From Aquabacterium sp. (lineage in GTDB: Bacteria > Pseudomonadota > Gammaproteobacteria > Burkholderiales > Burkholderiaceae_C): a stretch of 64,000 nt of DNA. A model generated the notes under the pieces. It ran no database searches. It was given only the letters and a program-made list of their open reading frames with translations, and was not told where the DNA came from. The stretch covers positions 124,001 through 188,000 of the forward strand of contig JAHFQM010000005.1 in the NCBI GenBank assembly GCA_023266355.1, written 5' to 3'. Below, piece after piece: positions 9,681-18,110 of the stretch (position 1 is the stretch's first letter; the number at the start of each line of letters is the position of its first letter). A program made the position numbers and the translations under genes.

Positions 9681-9704
9681 CGGCGTGGCAAACGGCGTGG
9701 CAAA
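9681..9704. repeat. Two tandem copies of a 12-bp unit upstream of dusB
   Basis: CGGCGTGGCAAA is repeated exactly head to tail, preceded by a degenerate third copy (GTGTGGCAGA). It lies about 50-70 bases upstream of the dusB start, in its leader or promoter. No function is assignable. Confidence 0.55.
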
Positions 9705-9862
9705 CGGACTTGCAGATCGGCCGTCTTCAAGACGCCGCAGCCCCGAACGACAGGGCGCTCAGGGCTGCTTAAAAAGGAGGCAGAGTATAGCGGTCGGCAG
9801 CCCGGCTGGATAGCCCCGGACCCCACAAAAAATGCCGCGGCAGAGGGCGGGGATGGACTGTG

Positions 9863-9882
9863 AGCGTGACGTTTGTCACGCT
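9863..9882. promoter_or_regulatory. CRP-like palindrome upstream of ompW
   Basis: AGCGTGAC-GTTT-GTCACGCT is a perfect 8-bp inverted repeat. Its core, GTGA-N6-TCAC, has the half-sites and spacing of Crp-family operators. It lies about 190 bases upstream of ompW and 230 bases upstream of dusB. A Crp/Fnr regulator gene is present at 55.2 kb, but no link is shown. Confidence 0.45.
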
Positions 9883-10067
9883 GCCAGACATCGCACACCA
9901 TGACGCCGGACAAACCATTGCACGTAAAATGTAATGTTACAGCGCGTTACGGGTACGCCCCGGTCTGGCTTGCCAGGGCCGTGGCAAGCCCGCGCTGGAA
10001 TGCCCCGCCCGGCTGTGTCCGCCACGGCGCCGCGGGGGTGTCTGTCCCATCCCATCCTTGTTGTGCC

Positions 10068-10871
10068 ATGAAGTTCGTTTTCACCCGCGTCGCTGCTGCG
10101 GCCTTGGGCGCCTGGTGCGCCCTGTCCGCCACCAGCGCATCTGCCCAATACACCGTCAAGCTCGGCGGTGCCTATTTCGACACCAACGCCACCAGCACGC
10201 CGCTGCGTGGCCAGCTGCCGGCCGTGAACGGCTCGACCTACCTGGGCAACATCAACCTGGCCAATGGCCCGAGCCTGGAAGTGCAGAACAAGGGCACGGT
10301 CACGCTGAGCATCGAGCGTGCGCTCGATGACCATTGGGGTGTGGAACTCATCCTGGGCGCGCCGCCCAAGCACGAGGTGAAGCTGCGCACCGGCTCGCCC
10401 CAGCTGTCCCCCACGGCGGGCCTGACCCAGGCGGTCGGCTCGGCCACGGCCAACGCGGCCACGGGCCTGACGGCCCAGAAGCTCAACCGCAACGACGGCG
10501 TGGTGGTGGCGACCGTGCGCCAATGGGCGCCGACCTTCTTCGTGAACTACCGCTTCTTCGAGGCGTCGGCCCGCCTGCGCCCCTTCGTGGGCGTGGGGCT
10601 CAACGTCACGCGCTTCAAGTCCAGCACGAACGAGGCGGGCGACAAGGTCTACAACGACGGCAACCCCTACATCCGCCTGTCGGACTCCTACGGCCCGGCC
10701 GTCCAGGCGGGCGTGTCCTACAAGCTGGACGCCCACTGGTCGCTCAACGCCAGCGTGCTGACCGCCCGCGTGGACAACAAGCTGGTGATCGAGACGACAC
10801 ACAGCCGGCAGGAAGCGTCTTTCCGCTTCACGCCGACGGTGTGGTCCGCTTCGGTGGGCTACAGCTTCTGA
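10068..10871 (+). CDS. ompW: OmpW-family outer membrane protein
   Basis: Predicted 8-stranded outer-membrane barrel of 267 residues. A signal peptide is cleaved after SATSASA. Alternating beta-strand segments follow, with family blocks such as LDDHWGVELILGAPPKHEV, APTFFVNYRFF and LRPFVGVGLNVTRF. The C-terminus ends in VGYSF, a terminal aromatic needed for barrel assembly. OmpW proteins form hydrophobic channels and respond to stress and oxygen. The ATG at 10068 was chosen because it begins the signal peptide. The region after residue 70 has a Thr/Ala-rich loop longer than in E. coli. Confidence 0.9.
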   Translation: MKFVFTRVAAAALGAWCALSATSASAQYTVKLGGAYFDTNATSTPLRGQLPAVNGSTYLGNINLANGPSLEVQNKGTVTLSIERALDDHWGVELILGAPPKHEVKLRTGSPQLSPTAGLTQAVGSATANAATGLTAQKLNRNDGVVVATVRQWAPTFFVNYRFFEASARLRPFVGVGLNVTRFKSSTNEAGDKVYNDGNPYIRLSDSYGPAVQAGVSYKLDAHWSLNASVLTARVDNKLVIETTHSRQEASFRFTPTVWSASVGYSF

Positions 10872-10888
10872 GGCTGGATCAGGCCTGA

Positions 10889-12379
10889 TCAGGCTTGACG
10901 CTGGCGACGGCGCAGGCCAGCCAGCACGGCCAGACCGGCCAGCACCAGGGCGTACGCCTCGGGCTCCGGCACGGCCGAGTGGATGGCGTAGGCCGTGGTC
11001 GTGCCCGACACCTCGTTGGCGATCGCCACATAGGCCTGGCCGTTGGCGTAGAACGCCGTCAGGCCTTCGGGCGACACGTCGCCGTTCGTCACGATCATGT
11101 CGATGAAGGCGGCGTGGGCCGGGTCGGTGATGTCGTAGACCGCCACGGCGCCCTTGGTGGTGCGCTCCAGGCCGATGAAGGCATAGGTGCGGCCACCGAT
11201 TTCCAGCAAGGTCACGCCTTCGGGCTCGACGCCCTTGTCGTCGCTGCGGGCATCGTCGTAGATGCCGCGCTTGATGGCTTCGTCGTCGAGTTGGCTGCCG
11301 CTGTCGAACACGAGGTTGCCGTCTTCGTCGCGGATGGAGAACGAGCGCGCGCCGAAGGTCACCAGGTTGCCGGCGCTGGAGTCAGGCACCGAAATGTTCA
11401 GGCGCTGCACATCGGCCGGCGAGCTGTTCTTCAGGGCCGTCACGGCCGACACGCGCTTCTTGTCGGTTTCGCTTTCAAGGGTGTCGCCCTCGTTGGCCAT
11501 GACCATGTAGGCCTGGCCGTTGCGCTCGTACAAGGCGATGCCATCGGGCTGGTACAGGCCTTTGACGTTCGTCGAGCGCAATTGTTTGACGCTGTCCTGG
11601 TCGTTGGGGTCGATGTAATTGCCGGGCTGGGCGAAGTCCTTCGTGCCCAGGCCGATGACCTTGGTGAAGCTGTTGGTTTGCAGGTCCAGCACGCCGACGG
11701 CGTTGGCTTCCTGCAGCGTCACGAAGGCCTTGGTGCCCGCGCTGTTGACGGCGATGTACTCGGGCTCGAAATCGACACCGATCAGGGACTGGCCGCGCAC
11801 GTTGCTGCCCGTCACGCTCACGCCGGCGAAACCAGCGGTGGCGGTCACGGTGCGTGTTGCCATGTGGATGATGCTGACGCTGCCGGCGGGGTCGGTGCCC
11901 GTGTACGCGGTGCCCACCAGGTTGGGGGTGCCTTCGTTGGCCACCAGCAGGCGGCTGCCGTCCTTGCTGAACGTCACCATGTCAGGCAGGGAGCCCACGG
12001 TGATGGAGTTGGTGCCGGCGGCGAGCTGGCGGGTGGTGGTGTCGAACAGCTTGATCACACCGGGCTGGCTGCGGTCCAGGCTGTTTTCGATGGCGATGGC
12101 CGCCATGCCGTTGTGCACGGCCACGCTGTTGGTGCCGCCCCAGGCGGTGGTGTCGATGTGCTCGATCAGGGCGCCAGTGCTGGCGTTCAGCACGTCCACG
12201 CCGACCAGGCCGGCGATCCACAGCGTGTTGGTCGCGCTGTCATGGCTGACGATTTCGGAGGTCTGGCCGGTGCCGGCGGTGGTGTGGTTGAAGGTCCAGG
12301 CCTGGGTGAAGGTGGTGGCGGCCTGGGCCACCGGGGTGAGGGTGGCGGCCAGGGCCAGCGATGCGATGAGGTACTTCAT
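10889..12379 (-). CDS. Choice-of-anchor I beta-propeller protein with PEP-CTERM tail
   Basis: Secreted protein of 496 residues with a signal peptide (ending PVAQAATT). Its propeller-like repeats resemble the choice-of-anchor I domain, with segments such as MVTFSKDGSRLLVANEGTPN, GVDFEPEYIAV, YQPDGIALYERNGQAYMVM and KGVEPEGVTLLEIGGRTYAF. The C-terminus is VPEPEAY plus a hydrophobic helix plus RRRQRQ, the exosortase sorting signal. Proteins with this domain are often annotated with alkaline phosphatase or esterase-like roles, but I see no catalytic residues that prove an activity. It is convergent with ompW; a 14-bp palindrome GATCAGGCCTGATC overlaps its stop codon. Confidence 0.83.
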   Translation of the reverse strand: MKYLIASLALAATLTPVAQAATTFTQAWTFNHTTAGTGQTSEIVSHDSATNTLWIAGLVGVDVLNASTGALIEHIDTTAWGGTNSVAVHNGMAAIAIENSLDRSQPGVIKLFDTTTRQLAAGTNSITVGSLPDMVTFSKDGSRLLVANEGTPNLVGTAYTGTDPAGSVSIIHMATRTVTATAGFAGVSVTGSNVRGQSLIGVDFEPEYIAVNSAGTKAFVTLQEANAVGVLDLQTNSFTKVIGLGTKDFAQPGNYIDPNDQDSVKQLRSTNVKGLYQPDGIALYERNGQAYMVMANEGDTLESETDKKRVSAVTALKNSSPADVQRLNISVPDSSAGNLVTFGARSFSIRDEDGNLVFDSGSQLDDEAIKRGIYDDARSDDKGVEPEGVTLLEIGGRTYAFIGLERTTKGAVAVYDITDPAHAAFIDMIVTNGDVSPEGLTAFYANGQAYVAIANEVSGTTTAYAIHSAVPEPEAYALVLAGLAVLAGLRRRQRQA

Positions 12380-12447
12380 GGGACTGCAGATTTCAAGGTT
12401 GTGACAACGAACTGGTCGCCACGGTAAAAAATCTTGAAGTCAGCAAA

Positions 12448-13008
12448 ATGACAATTCTTTACGCCCAGAATGGTTTCATGGAACCCTGGATGACAGACCT
12501 GATGCATGCGGCCCTGGCCTGGCTGGCCATTCCCCAAGTGGGCCTGGGGGCGGTGTTCGCGATCGCGTTCGTGTCGGCGACCCTGCTGCCCATGGGTTCG
12601 GAGCCCGCGGTGTTCGGGCTGGTCAAGCTGCAGCCAGAGATGTTCTGGCCGGCCGTGCTGGTGGCTTCGCTGGGCAACACCCTGGGCGGCGCCCTGACGT
12701 GGTGGATGGGCGAGGGCGCACGCCGTGCGGCCGAGCGTTTGCGGCACCGCAACGAGGCGTCAGCGGGCACGGCCATGTCCGCATCGCCATCGGCCCCGAA
12801 CTCCCGCGCCGACCAACGCGCCATGCAATGGCTGGAGCGCTTCGGCCCCAAGGCCTGCCTGCTGTCGTGGTTGCCCGTGGTGGGTGACCCGCTGTGCGCC
12901 GTGGCCGGCTGGTTGCGCCTGCCCTTCTGGCCTTGCGTGGCCTACATGGCGGTGGGCAAGTTCGCCCGCTACCTCACGATGACGGGCTTCCTGCTCTGGG
13001 TGGTCTGA
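12448..13008 (+). CDS. YqaA-like (DedA superfamily) membrane protein
   Basis: Integral inner-membrane protein of up to 186 residues with about four hydrophobic segments. The pattern FVSATLLPMGSEPAVFGL, GNTLGGALTWWMGEGA and WLPVVGDPLCAVAGWLRLP matches YqaA/SNARE-associated family members. In related DedA proteins such half-helices form the substrate site for lipid transport. Starts at 12448, 12478 or 12490 are all possible; none has a good ribosome-binding site, and the first is given. A variable loop of about 30 residues (AGTAMSASPSAPNS) splits the conserved halves. It is divergent from the choice-of-anchor I gene. Confidence 0.75.
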   Translation: MTILYAQNGFMEPWMTDLMHAALAWLAIPQVGLGAVFAIAFVSATLLPMGSEPAVFGLVKLQPEMFWPAVLVASLGNTLGGALTWWMGEGARRAAERLRHRNEASAGTAMSASPSAPNSRADQRAMQWLERFGPKACLLSWLPVVGDPLCAVAGWLRLPFWPCVAYMAVGKFARYLTMTGFLLWVV

Positions 13009-13011
13009 GGG

Positions 13012-13338
13012 TCACTTCGCCACGGTGATGGCCGTGATGGTGAACTGGCCGTTGACCTTGGCCGCATCGAACTTGACCTTGTCGCCCACTTGCAGCGTCT
13101 TCAGCCAGGCCGGGTCGGCCACGCGGAAAGACATCTGCATGGCGGGCATGTCCAGGTTCTTGATCTCGCCGTGCTTGAGCGTGACTTTGCCGCTGTCGGG
13201 GTCGATGCGCTTGACCTCGCCCTCGACCGACTGCGCGTGCGCAGCGAGGCTGAGCAGGGCGGTGGCGGCCAGGGTGGCAGTCAGGGTGACGATGTGGCGG
13301 AGGCGGGACGGGGTGGCGCGGTTCATGGGGTGTGACAT
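13012..13338 (-). CDS. cusF: CusF-like periplasmic copper-binding protein
   Basis: Small periplasmic metallochaperone of 108 residues with a signal peptide cleaved near LAAHAQS and one CusF OB-fold domain. The copper-ligand region reads KHGEIKNLDMPAMQMSF. It keeps the His and the two Met of CusF (H36, M47 and M49 in the E. coli protein), while the cation-pi Trp is replaced by Met (DMP). It ends the copper operon, 27 bases after the multicopper oxidase stop. An alternative start at an ATG 12 bases downstream (MNRATPS) is possible. Confidence 0.85.
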   Translation of the reverse strand: MSHPMNRATPSRLRHIVTLTATLAATALLSLAAHAQSVEGEVKRIDPDSGKVTLKHGEIKNLDMPAMQMSFRVADPAWLKTLQVGDKVKFDAAKVNGQFTITAITVAK

Positions 13339-13364
13339 GGTGGGTTTCCTTGGCGTGTGAGGGG

Positions 13365-14837
13365 TCAGTGTCCGTGGCCGCTGTGGCCTGCCGGCTTGCG
13401 CACGGTCAGCTCGACCGGCGACGGGGCTGCCTCTGTGGGACGAGGCAAGCTCGGTGAGGTGGGCGCGGTCGGGGCATCGGGCAAAGCCTGGGGTGCTGAC
13501 GAACCTTCACCTTGCCACAAACGCGCCAGCGTGCCGGGCGGATGACGGAACCAGCCCGGGTCGCGGTGGCCATCGGGGTGGTGGGCCGGGGGCTGGTCTT
13601 GGCGCACTTTGATGGTGGAGAACATGCCGCCCATGCCGATGGCGCCGAACGGGCCGGTGCCGGTCATCATGGGCAGCGTGTTGTCGGGCAGCTCCATGTC
13701 CATCTCGGCCATGTCGTGCATGCCGTTCTCGCCCATGGCCATGTAGCCGGGCACCAGTTGGTTGATCTGCCGGGCCAGGTCGTCTTGCTTGACGCCGATC
13801 AGGCTGGGCACGCCGTGGCCCATGGCGTTCATGGTGTGGTGGCTCTTGTGGCAGTGGAAGGCCCAGTCGCCCACCTCGTCGGCGATGAACTCGATCTGCC
13901 GCATCTGGCCCACGCCGATGTCGGTGGTGACCTCGGGCCAGCGCGCGGTTTTCGGCACCGGGCCGCCGTCCGTGCCCGTGACCTCGAACTCGTGCCCGTG
14001 GATGTGCATGGGGTGGTTGGTCATGGTCAGGTTGCCGATGCGCAGGCGCACGCGGTCGCCCTGGCGCACGTGGATGCTGTCGATGCCAGGGAAGGCGCGG
14101 CTGTTCCAGGTCCAGAGGTTGAAGTCCAGCATGGTGTTGACCTTCGGGCTGCTGGCGCCGGGCTCGATGTCGTAGGCGTTGAGCAGGAAGCAGATGTCGC
14201 GGTCGACCTCGCTGATGAGCGGGTGGCGTGTCTTGGGGTGCGTGACCCAGAAGCCCATCAGGCCCATGGCCATCTGCACCATCTCGTCGGCATGCGGGTG
14301 GTACATGAAGGTGCCGGGGCGGCGCGCGGTGAACTCGTAGACCCAGGTTTCACCCGGCTGGATGGGCGGCTGCGTGAGGCCGGAGACGCCGTCCATGCCG
14401 TTGGGCAGGCGCTGGCCGTGCCAGTGCACGGTGGTGACTTCGGGCAGCTTGTTGCTCACGAAGATGCGCACGCGGTCGCCCTCGACCACCTCGATGGTGG
14501 GGCCGGGGCTCTGGCCGTTGTAGCCCCACAGGCGCGCGGTCATGCCGGGAGCGATCTCGCGCAGCACGGGCTCGGCCACCAGGTGGAACTCCTTGACGCC
14601 GTCTTTCATGCGCCAGGGCAGGGTCCAGCCATTGAGGGTGAGCACGGGGCGGTAGGAGCGGCCATTGGGTGGCGACAGCGGCGCTTGCGTGTCGGCGCGG
14701 CTTTGCGCGACGGGTTCTGGCAGGCCCAGCAGGCTGGTGCGGCGCACGCGTTCTGCGCTGGCGGCCGTGGCCACGGTGGCCGCGGTGAGGGCGGCGCCAC
14801 CGAAGGCGCCGCTGAGGAAGTGTCGGCGGGAGGTCAT
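13365..14837 (-). CDS. Tat-exported multicopper oxidase, copper-tolerance type
   Basis: Periplasmic oxidase likely to oxidise Cu(I) to Cu(II). The start ATG at 14837 gives a twin-arginine signal (SRRHFLSG), so the enzyme is exported folded; 490 residues. All four copper-ligand clusters are visible: HWH (138-140), HPH (180-182), HPMHIHGH (275-282) and HCHKSHH with axial M339 (328-339). The Cys of HCH is the type 1 copper ligand. Met-rich stretches (GENGMHDMAEMDME, TLPMMTGTGPFGAIGMGGM) and a His-rich C-terminal end (GHSGHGH) could bind extra copper. It lies 1 base from the TolC-like gene and upstream of cusF, consistent with one copper operon. Confidence 0.9.
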   Translation of the reverse strand: MTSRRHFLSGAFGGAALTAATVATAASAERVRRTSLLGLPEPVAQSRADTQAPLSPPNGRSYRPVLTLNGWTLPWRMKDGVKEFHLVAEPVLREIAPGMTARLWGYNGQSPGPTIEVVEGDRVRIFVSNKLPEVTTVHWHGQRLPNGMDGVSGLTQPPIQPGETWVYEFTARRPGTFMYHPHADEMVQMAMGLMGFWVTHPKTRHPLISEVDRDICFLLNAYDIEPGASSPKVNTMLDFNLWTWNSRAFPGIDSIHVRQGDRVRLRIGNLTMTNHPMHIHGHEFEVTGTDGGPVPKTARWPEVTTDIGVGQMRQIEFIADEVGDWAFHCHKSHHTMNAMGHGVPSLIGVKQDDLARQINQLVPGYMAMGENGMHDMAEMDMELPDNTLPMMTGTGPFGAIGMGGMFSTIKVRQDQPPAHHPDGHRDPGWFRHPPGTLARLWQGEGSSAPQALPDAPTAPTSPSLPRPTEAAPSPVELTVRKPAGHSGHGH

Positions 14838-14838
14838 G

Positions 14839-16317
14839 TCAGTGGCTCGCTTGCGGGGTGGCGGCAACGTTGCCGGTGGGGGCGGTGGGCATGGCGGCAG
14901 GGGCCATGTCGATGCCGTCGATGGCGGCTTGCAGGGCGGCGTCAGCCAGCCAGAAATCGCGCTGGGCATCGAGGGCCGTGAGCACCGCGCCGGTGTGCAG
15001 GCGGGCTTCGTTGAGCACGTCGAAGGGCCCGATCAGCATGCCGTTGTACTGCTTGAGCCGTTCGCCCAGCAGGCGCTGGCGCACGGGGCCGAGCACGCGC
15101 GCGGCTTGCTGGGCGGTGTCCAGCGTGGCTTGCTGGTCGGCCAGGCGTTCGCGCAGGCTGGATTCGGCCGCCAGCGTGGTTTGCTGCCACTGGGCCAGGG
15201 CGGCCTGCTCGTCGAGCGCAGCCGCCTGGCGGCGGGCCACGCCGAAATCGATGGCCACCAGGCGGATGCCCAACTCGGGCCCGCGTTGCACGGGTTGGCC
15301 GGTGGTGGCGTGGCGTTGCCAGCCGGCTTCGAGGTCGATGACGCTCTGGCTGGCGCCGGCCGTGGCGCTGCGCCGCGTGGCCTGCCAGCGGGCTTCGGCC
15401 AGGCGCAGGTCCAGGTGGCGCTGGCTGGCGGCTTCGGAGACGCTGTCGGCCGTCCAGGCGCTGGCCTCGGCGGGCACCTCTGGCAGCCGCGCAGGCAAGG
15501 TCAGGCGCCGGGCTTCCTCGCCTTGCAGGCCCAGCAGGCGCACCAGGGCCTCGCGCTGGGCCAGGGCCTGGCGGCGGGCCTGGGTGTGGGCGAGGCGGGC
15601 TTCGACTTCAGTGGCCTGGTGCACGCTGGCCTGGGCCAGGCTGAAGTGGCCGGCGGCCTGCATGCGGCGGGCCAGTTCACCGGCCGTGGCCGAGGCGCTC
15701 TGCACGTCGCCGAGGTAGCGCACGCGCTGCGCAGCGGCGACCGCATGGACCCACTGCACGCGCACGCTTTGCACCTGGGCCAGCACCTGGCGGGCCAGCT
15801 GCCATTGCTCTGCTTCGATGCGGCGGGTGGCGGCGGCGTCGCGCAGGGGCCAAGTCAGCAGGTCGAGCAGGCCGAGGGTGACGGTGCGGCTGACCTCCAC
15901 CTCGTCACCCTGGCGCAGGCGCTCCAGGGAGAGGCCCAACAGCCCGGGCCGTGCGGCGGCGCGGGTGCGGGCCTCCTGGGCCTGGCTTTGTGCCAGCAAG
16001 GCGCGCAAGGCGGGGCTGCGCTGCAGCGACAGGCGCACGGCCTGGTCTTGCGAGAGTGGGCCTTCGGGCACGGGCGGTGGCGCCGGGTCGGCGTCAGACC
16101 GATCTGACGGCGTCGCCGTGGGCCAGGGCAGTTGCAGGTCCGCGCCTGTGGCGGCGGCCGAGGGCGATGGCTGTGCGCTTGGCGAGGCCGCAGCAGCGGG
16201 CAGGCGATCGCGCAGGGCCTGTTCGGCGGGGTGGTCGGCGGGCGGGGTGAGGGCGGAGCAGGCGCTCAGCCCCAGCAGCACGCCGCCCCACAGGAGGGGG
16301 AAGGAGCGGTGGGTCAT
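14839..16317 (-). CDS. TolC-like outer membrane efflux lipoprotein
   Basis: Outer-membrane channel component of a tripartite exporter, 492 residues. The N-terminus has a lipobox LSAC with the lipidated Cys at residue 20. An Ala/Pro/Ser-rich linker (about 40-85) precedes two long coiled-coil alpha-helical repeats typical of TolC/CusC (SQDQAVRLSLQRSPALRALL and later RERLADQQATLDTAQQ). It lies in the copper operon between the DUF2946-like gene and the multicopper oxidase, so metal export is the likely role. No inner-membrane pump or adaptor gene is in this operon. Confidence 0.85.
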   Translation of the reverse strand: MTHRSFPLLWGGVLLGLSACSALTPPADHPAEQALRDRLPAAAASPSAQPSPSAAATGADLQLPWPTATPSDRSDADPAPPPVPEGPLSQDQAVRLSLQRSPALRALLAQSQAQEARTRAAARPGLLGLSLERLRQGDEVEVSRTVTLGLLDLLTWPLRDAAATRRIEAEQWQLARQVLAQVQSVRVQWVHAVAAAQRVRYLGDVQSASATAGELARRMQAAGHFSLAQASVHQATEVEARLAHTQARRQALAQREALVRLLGLQGEEARRLTLPARLPEVPAEASAWTADSVSEAASQRHLDLRLAEARWQATRRSATAGASQSVIDLEAGWQRHATTGQPVQRGPELGIRLVAIDFGVARRQAAALDEQAALAQWQQTTLAAESSLRERLADQQATLDTAQQAARVLGPVRQRLLGERLKQYNGMLIGPFDVLNEARLHTGAVLTALDAQRDFWLADAALQAAIDGIDMAPAAMPTAPTGNVAATPQASH

Positions 16318-16463
16318 GGCGGGTGGGCCGCATCGGGCGGCGACATCACGTGGCGGGAGCGAGGGCGCGGCAGGGGGTCGACCGAGGGTCGGGGGCACTG
16401 CGGGGCCTGCGCATGGCAGCGATGGCGCCGGGGCATGGGCCGGGCGCCGTCGCGGTGGTGTCT

Positions 16464-16955
16464 TCAGGCCCGAGGGGGTCTGAACAGGCTGTCGGTGCCT
16501 TGGCGACCGGTGTCGCTGGCAGGGGTCCAGCCAGGGGCGTTGCCGGGCGGCACAGCGGCACCCGACCAGAGCCACATCGGCGGTGGCAGCACGCCAGCGT
16601 GGCAAAGGTCGCACAAGCTGCAGCCGTGGTGTGGCGTGTGGGTGGCTGAATCGCCGTTGGCCGGCGCCTGGGCGGAGGTGGCTGCTGACGACGTCATTTC
16701 GTCAGATGGCGCCTCAGCGTGCGCATGGCAGGGCGGCGTGGCGTCTGCCCGGACGGTTTGCGTCTGCGTCTGTGTCGGCGCACGCGTTTCAGCGCCCGCC
16801 TCGGCCACAGACGCCACCGCGGTCTGCACGGCCATGCCGGCCCACGCCCAGCTGCGCACGGGCAGCAGCGCGACCATCAGGCACAGCACAACCGCACGCC
16901 ACCCTGCAAGGGGCATGGACGCAGCGGTTGAACGGGCAGGCGCAGCATGACGCAT
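16464..16955 (-). CDS. Small DUF2946-like Cys/His-rich protein of the copper operon
   Basis: Protein of 163 residues starting MRHAAPARS. A hydrophobic segment (VVLCLMVALLPVRSWAWAG) is a signal or anchor. A Thr/Gln repeat (TQTQTQT) follows, then a possible metal-binding motif HHGCSLCDLCHAG (CxxCxxCH). This layout resembles DUF2946 proteins found with copper resistance genes. It is the first gene of the operon, 146 bases upstream of the TolC-like gene. The frame extends far upstream without a conserved start, so the ATG at 16955 is chosen by the hydrophobic segment. A TACACT -10-like box lies just 6 bases before it. The family assignment is tentative. Confidence 0.6.
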   Translation of the reverse strand: MRHAAPARSTAASMPLAGWRAVVLCLMVALLPVRSWAWAGMAVQTAVASVAEAGAETRAPTQTQTQTVRADATPPCHAHAEAPSDEMTSSAATSAQAPANGDSATHTPHHGCSLCDLCHAGVLPPPMWLWSGAAVPPGNAPGWTPASDTGRQGTDSLFRPPRA

Positions 16956-17078
16956 GGCCCCAGTGTAGCCAAAGCCACATGACCGTGCGGCGACAAACGC
17001 GCGCGGCGCAATGACATCGGCACGCGCCGCGCAGGCTTTTAGAATGCAGGCTTCGACCAACCTTGCCTGCCGACAGCC

Positions 17079-17996
17079 ATGCCCCACACCGACCCCGCGG
17101 CCGCCACCGACCTCGTCGCCCACATCGCCCCGCGCGACAAGGCCGAAATCCTGGCGCAGGCGCTGCCCTACATCCGCAAGTTCCACGGCAAGACCATCGT
17201 CATCAAGTACGGCGGCAACGCCATGACCGACCCGGAACTGCAGGCGGACTTCGCCGAAGACGTGGTGCTGCTCAAGCTGGTCGGCCTGAACCCGGTGGTG
17301 GTGCACGGCGGTGGCCCGCAGATCGACGCCGCGCTCAACAAGATCGGCAAAAAAGGCCAGTTCATCCAGGGCATGCGCGTCACCGACGAAGAAACCATGG
17401 AAGTGGTGGAGTGGGTGCTGGCCGGTGAGGTGCAGCAAGACATCGTCGGCCTGATCAACGCCGCCGGCGGCAAGGCCGTGGGCCTGACCGGTCGCGATGG
17501 CGGCATGATCCGCGCCCGCAAGCTCAAGCTGGTGGACCTGGAAGACCCGGCCAAGGAGCACGACGTGGGCTCGGTCGGCGAGATCGAGGCCATCGACCCC
17601 AGCGTGGTCAAGGCGCTGCAGGACGACCAGTTCATCCCCGTCATCAGCCCCATCGGCTTCGGTGAGCACAACGAGAGCTACAACATCAACGCCGACCTGG
17701 TGGCGTCGAAGCTGGCCGAGATCCTCAAGGCCGAGAAGCTCATGCTGCTGACCAACATCAAGGGCGTGCTCGACAAGGAAGGCAACCTGCTGACCGACCT
17801 GACGGCCCGCCGCATCGACGAGCTGATCGCCGATGGCACCATCAGCGGCGGCATGCTGCCCAAGATCGCCGGTGCGCTGGACGCGGCCAAGAGCGGCGTG
17901 AATGCCGTGCACATCGTGGACGGCCGCGTGCCGCACGCGATGCTGCTGGAGATCCTCACCGAGGCCGCTTACGGCACGATGATCCGCAGCCACTGA
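17079..17996 (+). CDS. argB: Acetylglutamate kinase
   Basis: Phosphorylates N-acetylglutamate in arginine biosynthesis. The 305 residues include an N-terminal helix extension typical of arginine-sensitive enzymes. Amino-acid kinase fold signatures are [12 protein letters not shown] (nucleotide site), [12 protein letters not shown] (substrate site), [16 protein letters not shown] and [15 protein letters not shown] -10-like box lies at 17040-17045. HAD hydrolase and slmA genes follow on the same strand, a grouping shared by many Burkholderiales. Confidence 0.97.
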   Translation: MPHTDPAAATDLVAHIAPRDKAEILAQALPYIRKFHGKTIVIKYGGNAMTDPELQADFAEDVVLLKLVGLNPVVVHGGGPQIDAALNKIGKKGQFIQGMRVTDEETMEVVEWVLAGEVQQDIVGLINAAGGKAVGLTGRDGGMIRARKLKLVDLEDPAKEHDVGSVGEIEAIDPSVVKALQDDQFIPVISPIGFGEHNESYNINADLVASKLAEILKAEKLMLLTNIKGVLDKEGNLLTDLTARRIDELIADGTISGGMLPKIAGALDAAKSGVNAVHIVDGRVPHAMLLEILTEAAYGTMIRSH

Positions 17997-17997
17997 G

Positions 17998-18110
17998 TGC
18001 CCCCCAGCTTGCCGCTGCGCGCCTTCGCAGCCCCCCGAGGGGGGGGCGCCCTGCAAAGGGCTTGGTTTGGCGGCCCGGCGGCAGGCCCTTCCCCGCATGG
18101 TGCAGACCGC
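17998..18110. repeat. Comamonadaceae-type GC-rich extragenic repeat
   Basis: The gap between argB and the HAD gene contains CCCCCCAGCTTGCCGCTGCGC.., a CCCCCCGAGGGGGG hairpin (18031-18044), a short GCCC/GGGC stem and TTGG..CGGCCCGGC. I recognise this string as a dispersed repeat of Burkholderiales intergenic regions. It contains no open frame of its own. It may stabilise or terminate the argB mRNA. Confidence 0.6.

Larger units (their letters stand above)
9635..10067. other. 433-bp divergent control region between dusB and ompW
   Basis: No credible gene. It holds a pair of 12-bp tandem repeats near dusB, a small inverted repeat at 9720-9737 (CCGTCTTCAAGACGCCGC area), an 8-bp-arm palindrome at 9863-9882, and TGTAA-TG-TTACA at 9930-9941. 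It must contain the dusB operon promoter (minus strand) and the ompW promoter (plus strand). I could not fix -35/-10 boxes with confidence. Confidence 0.6.
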
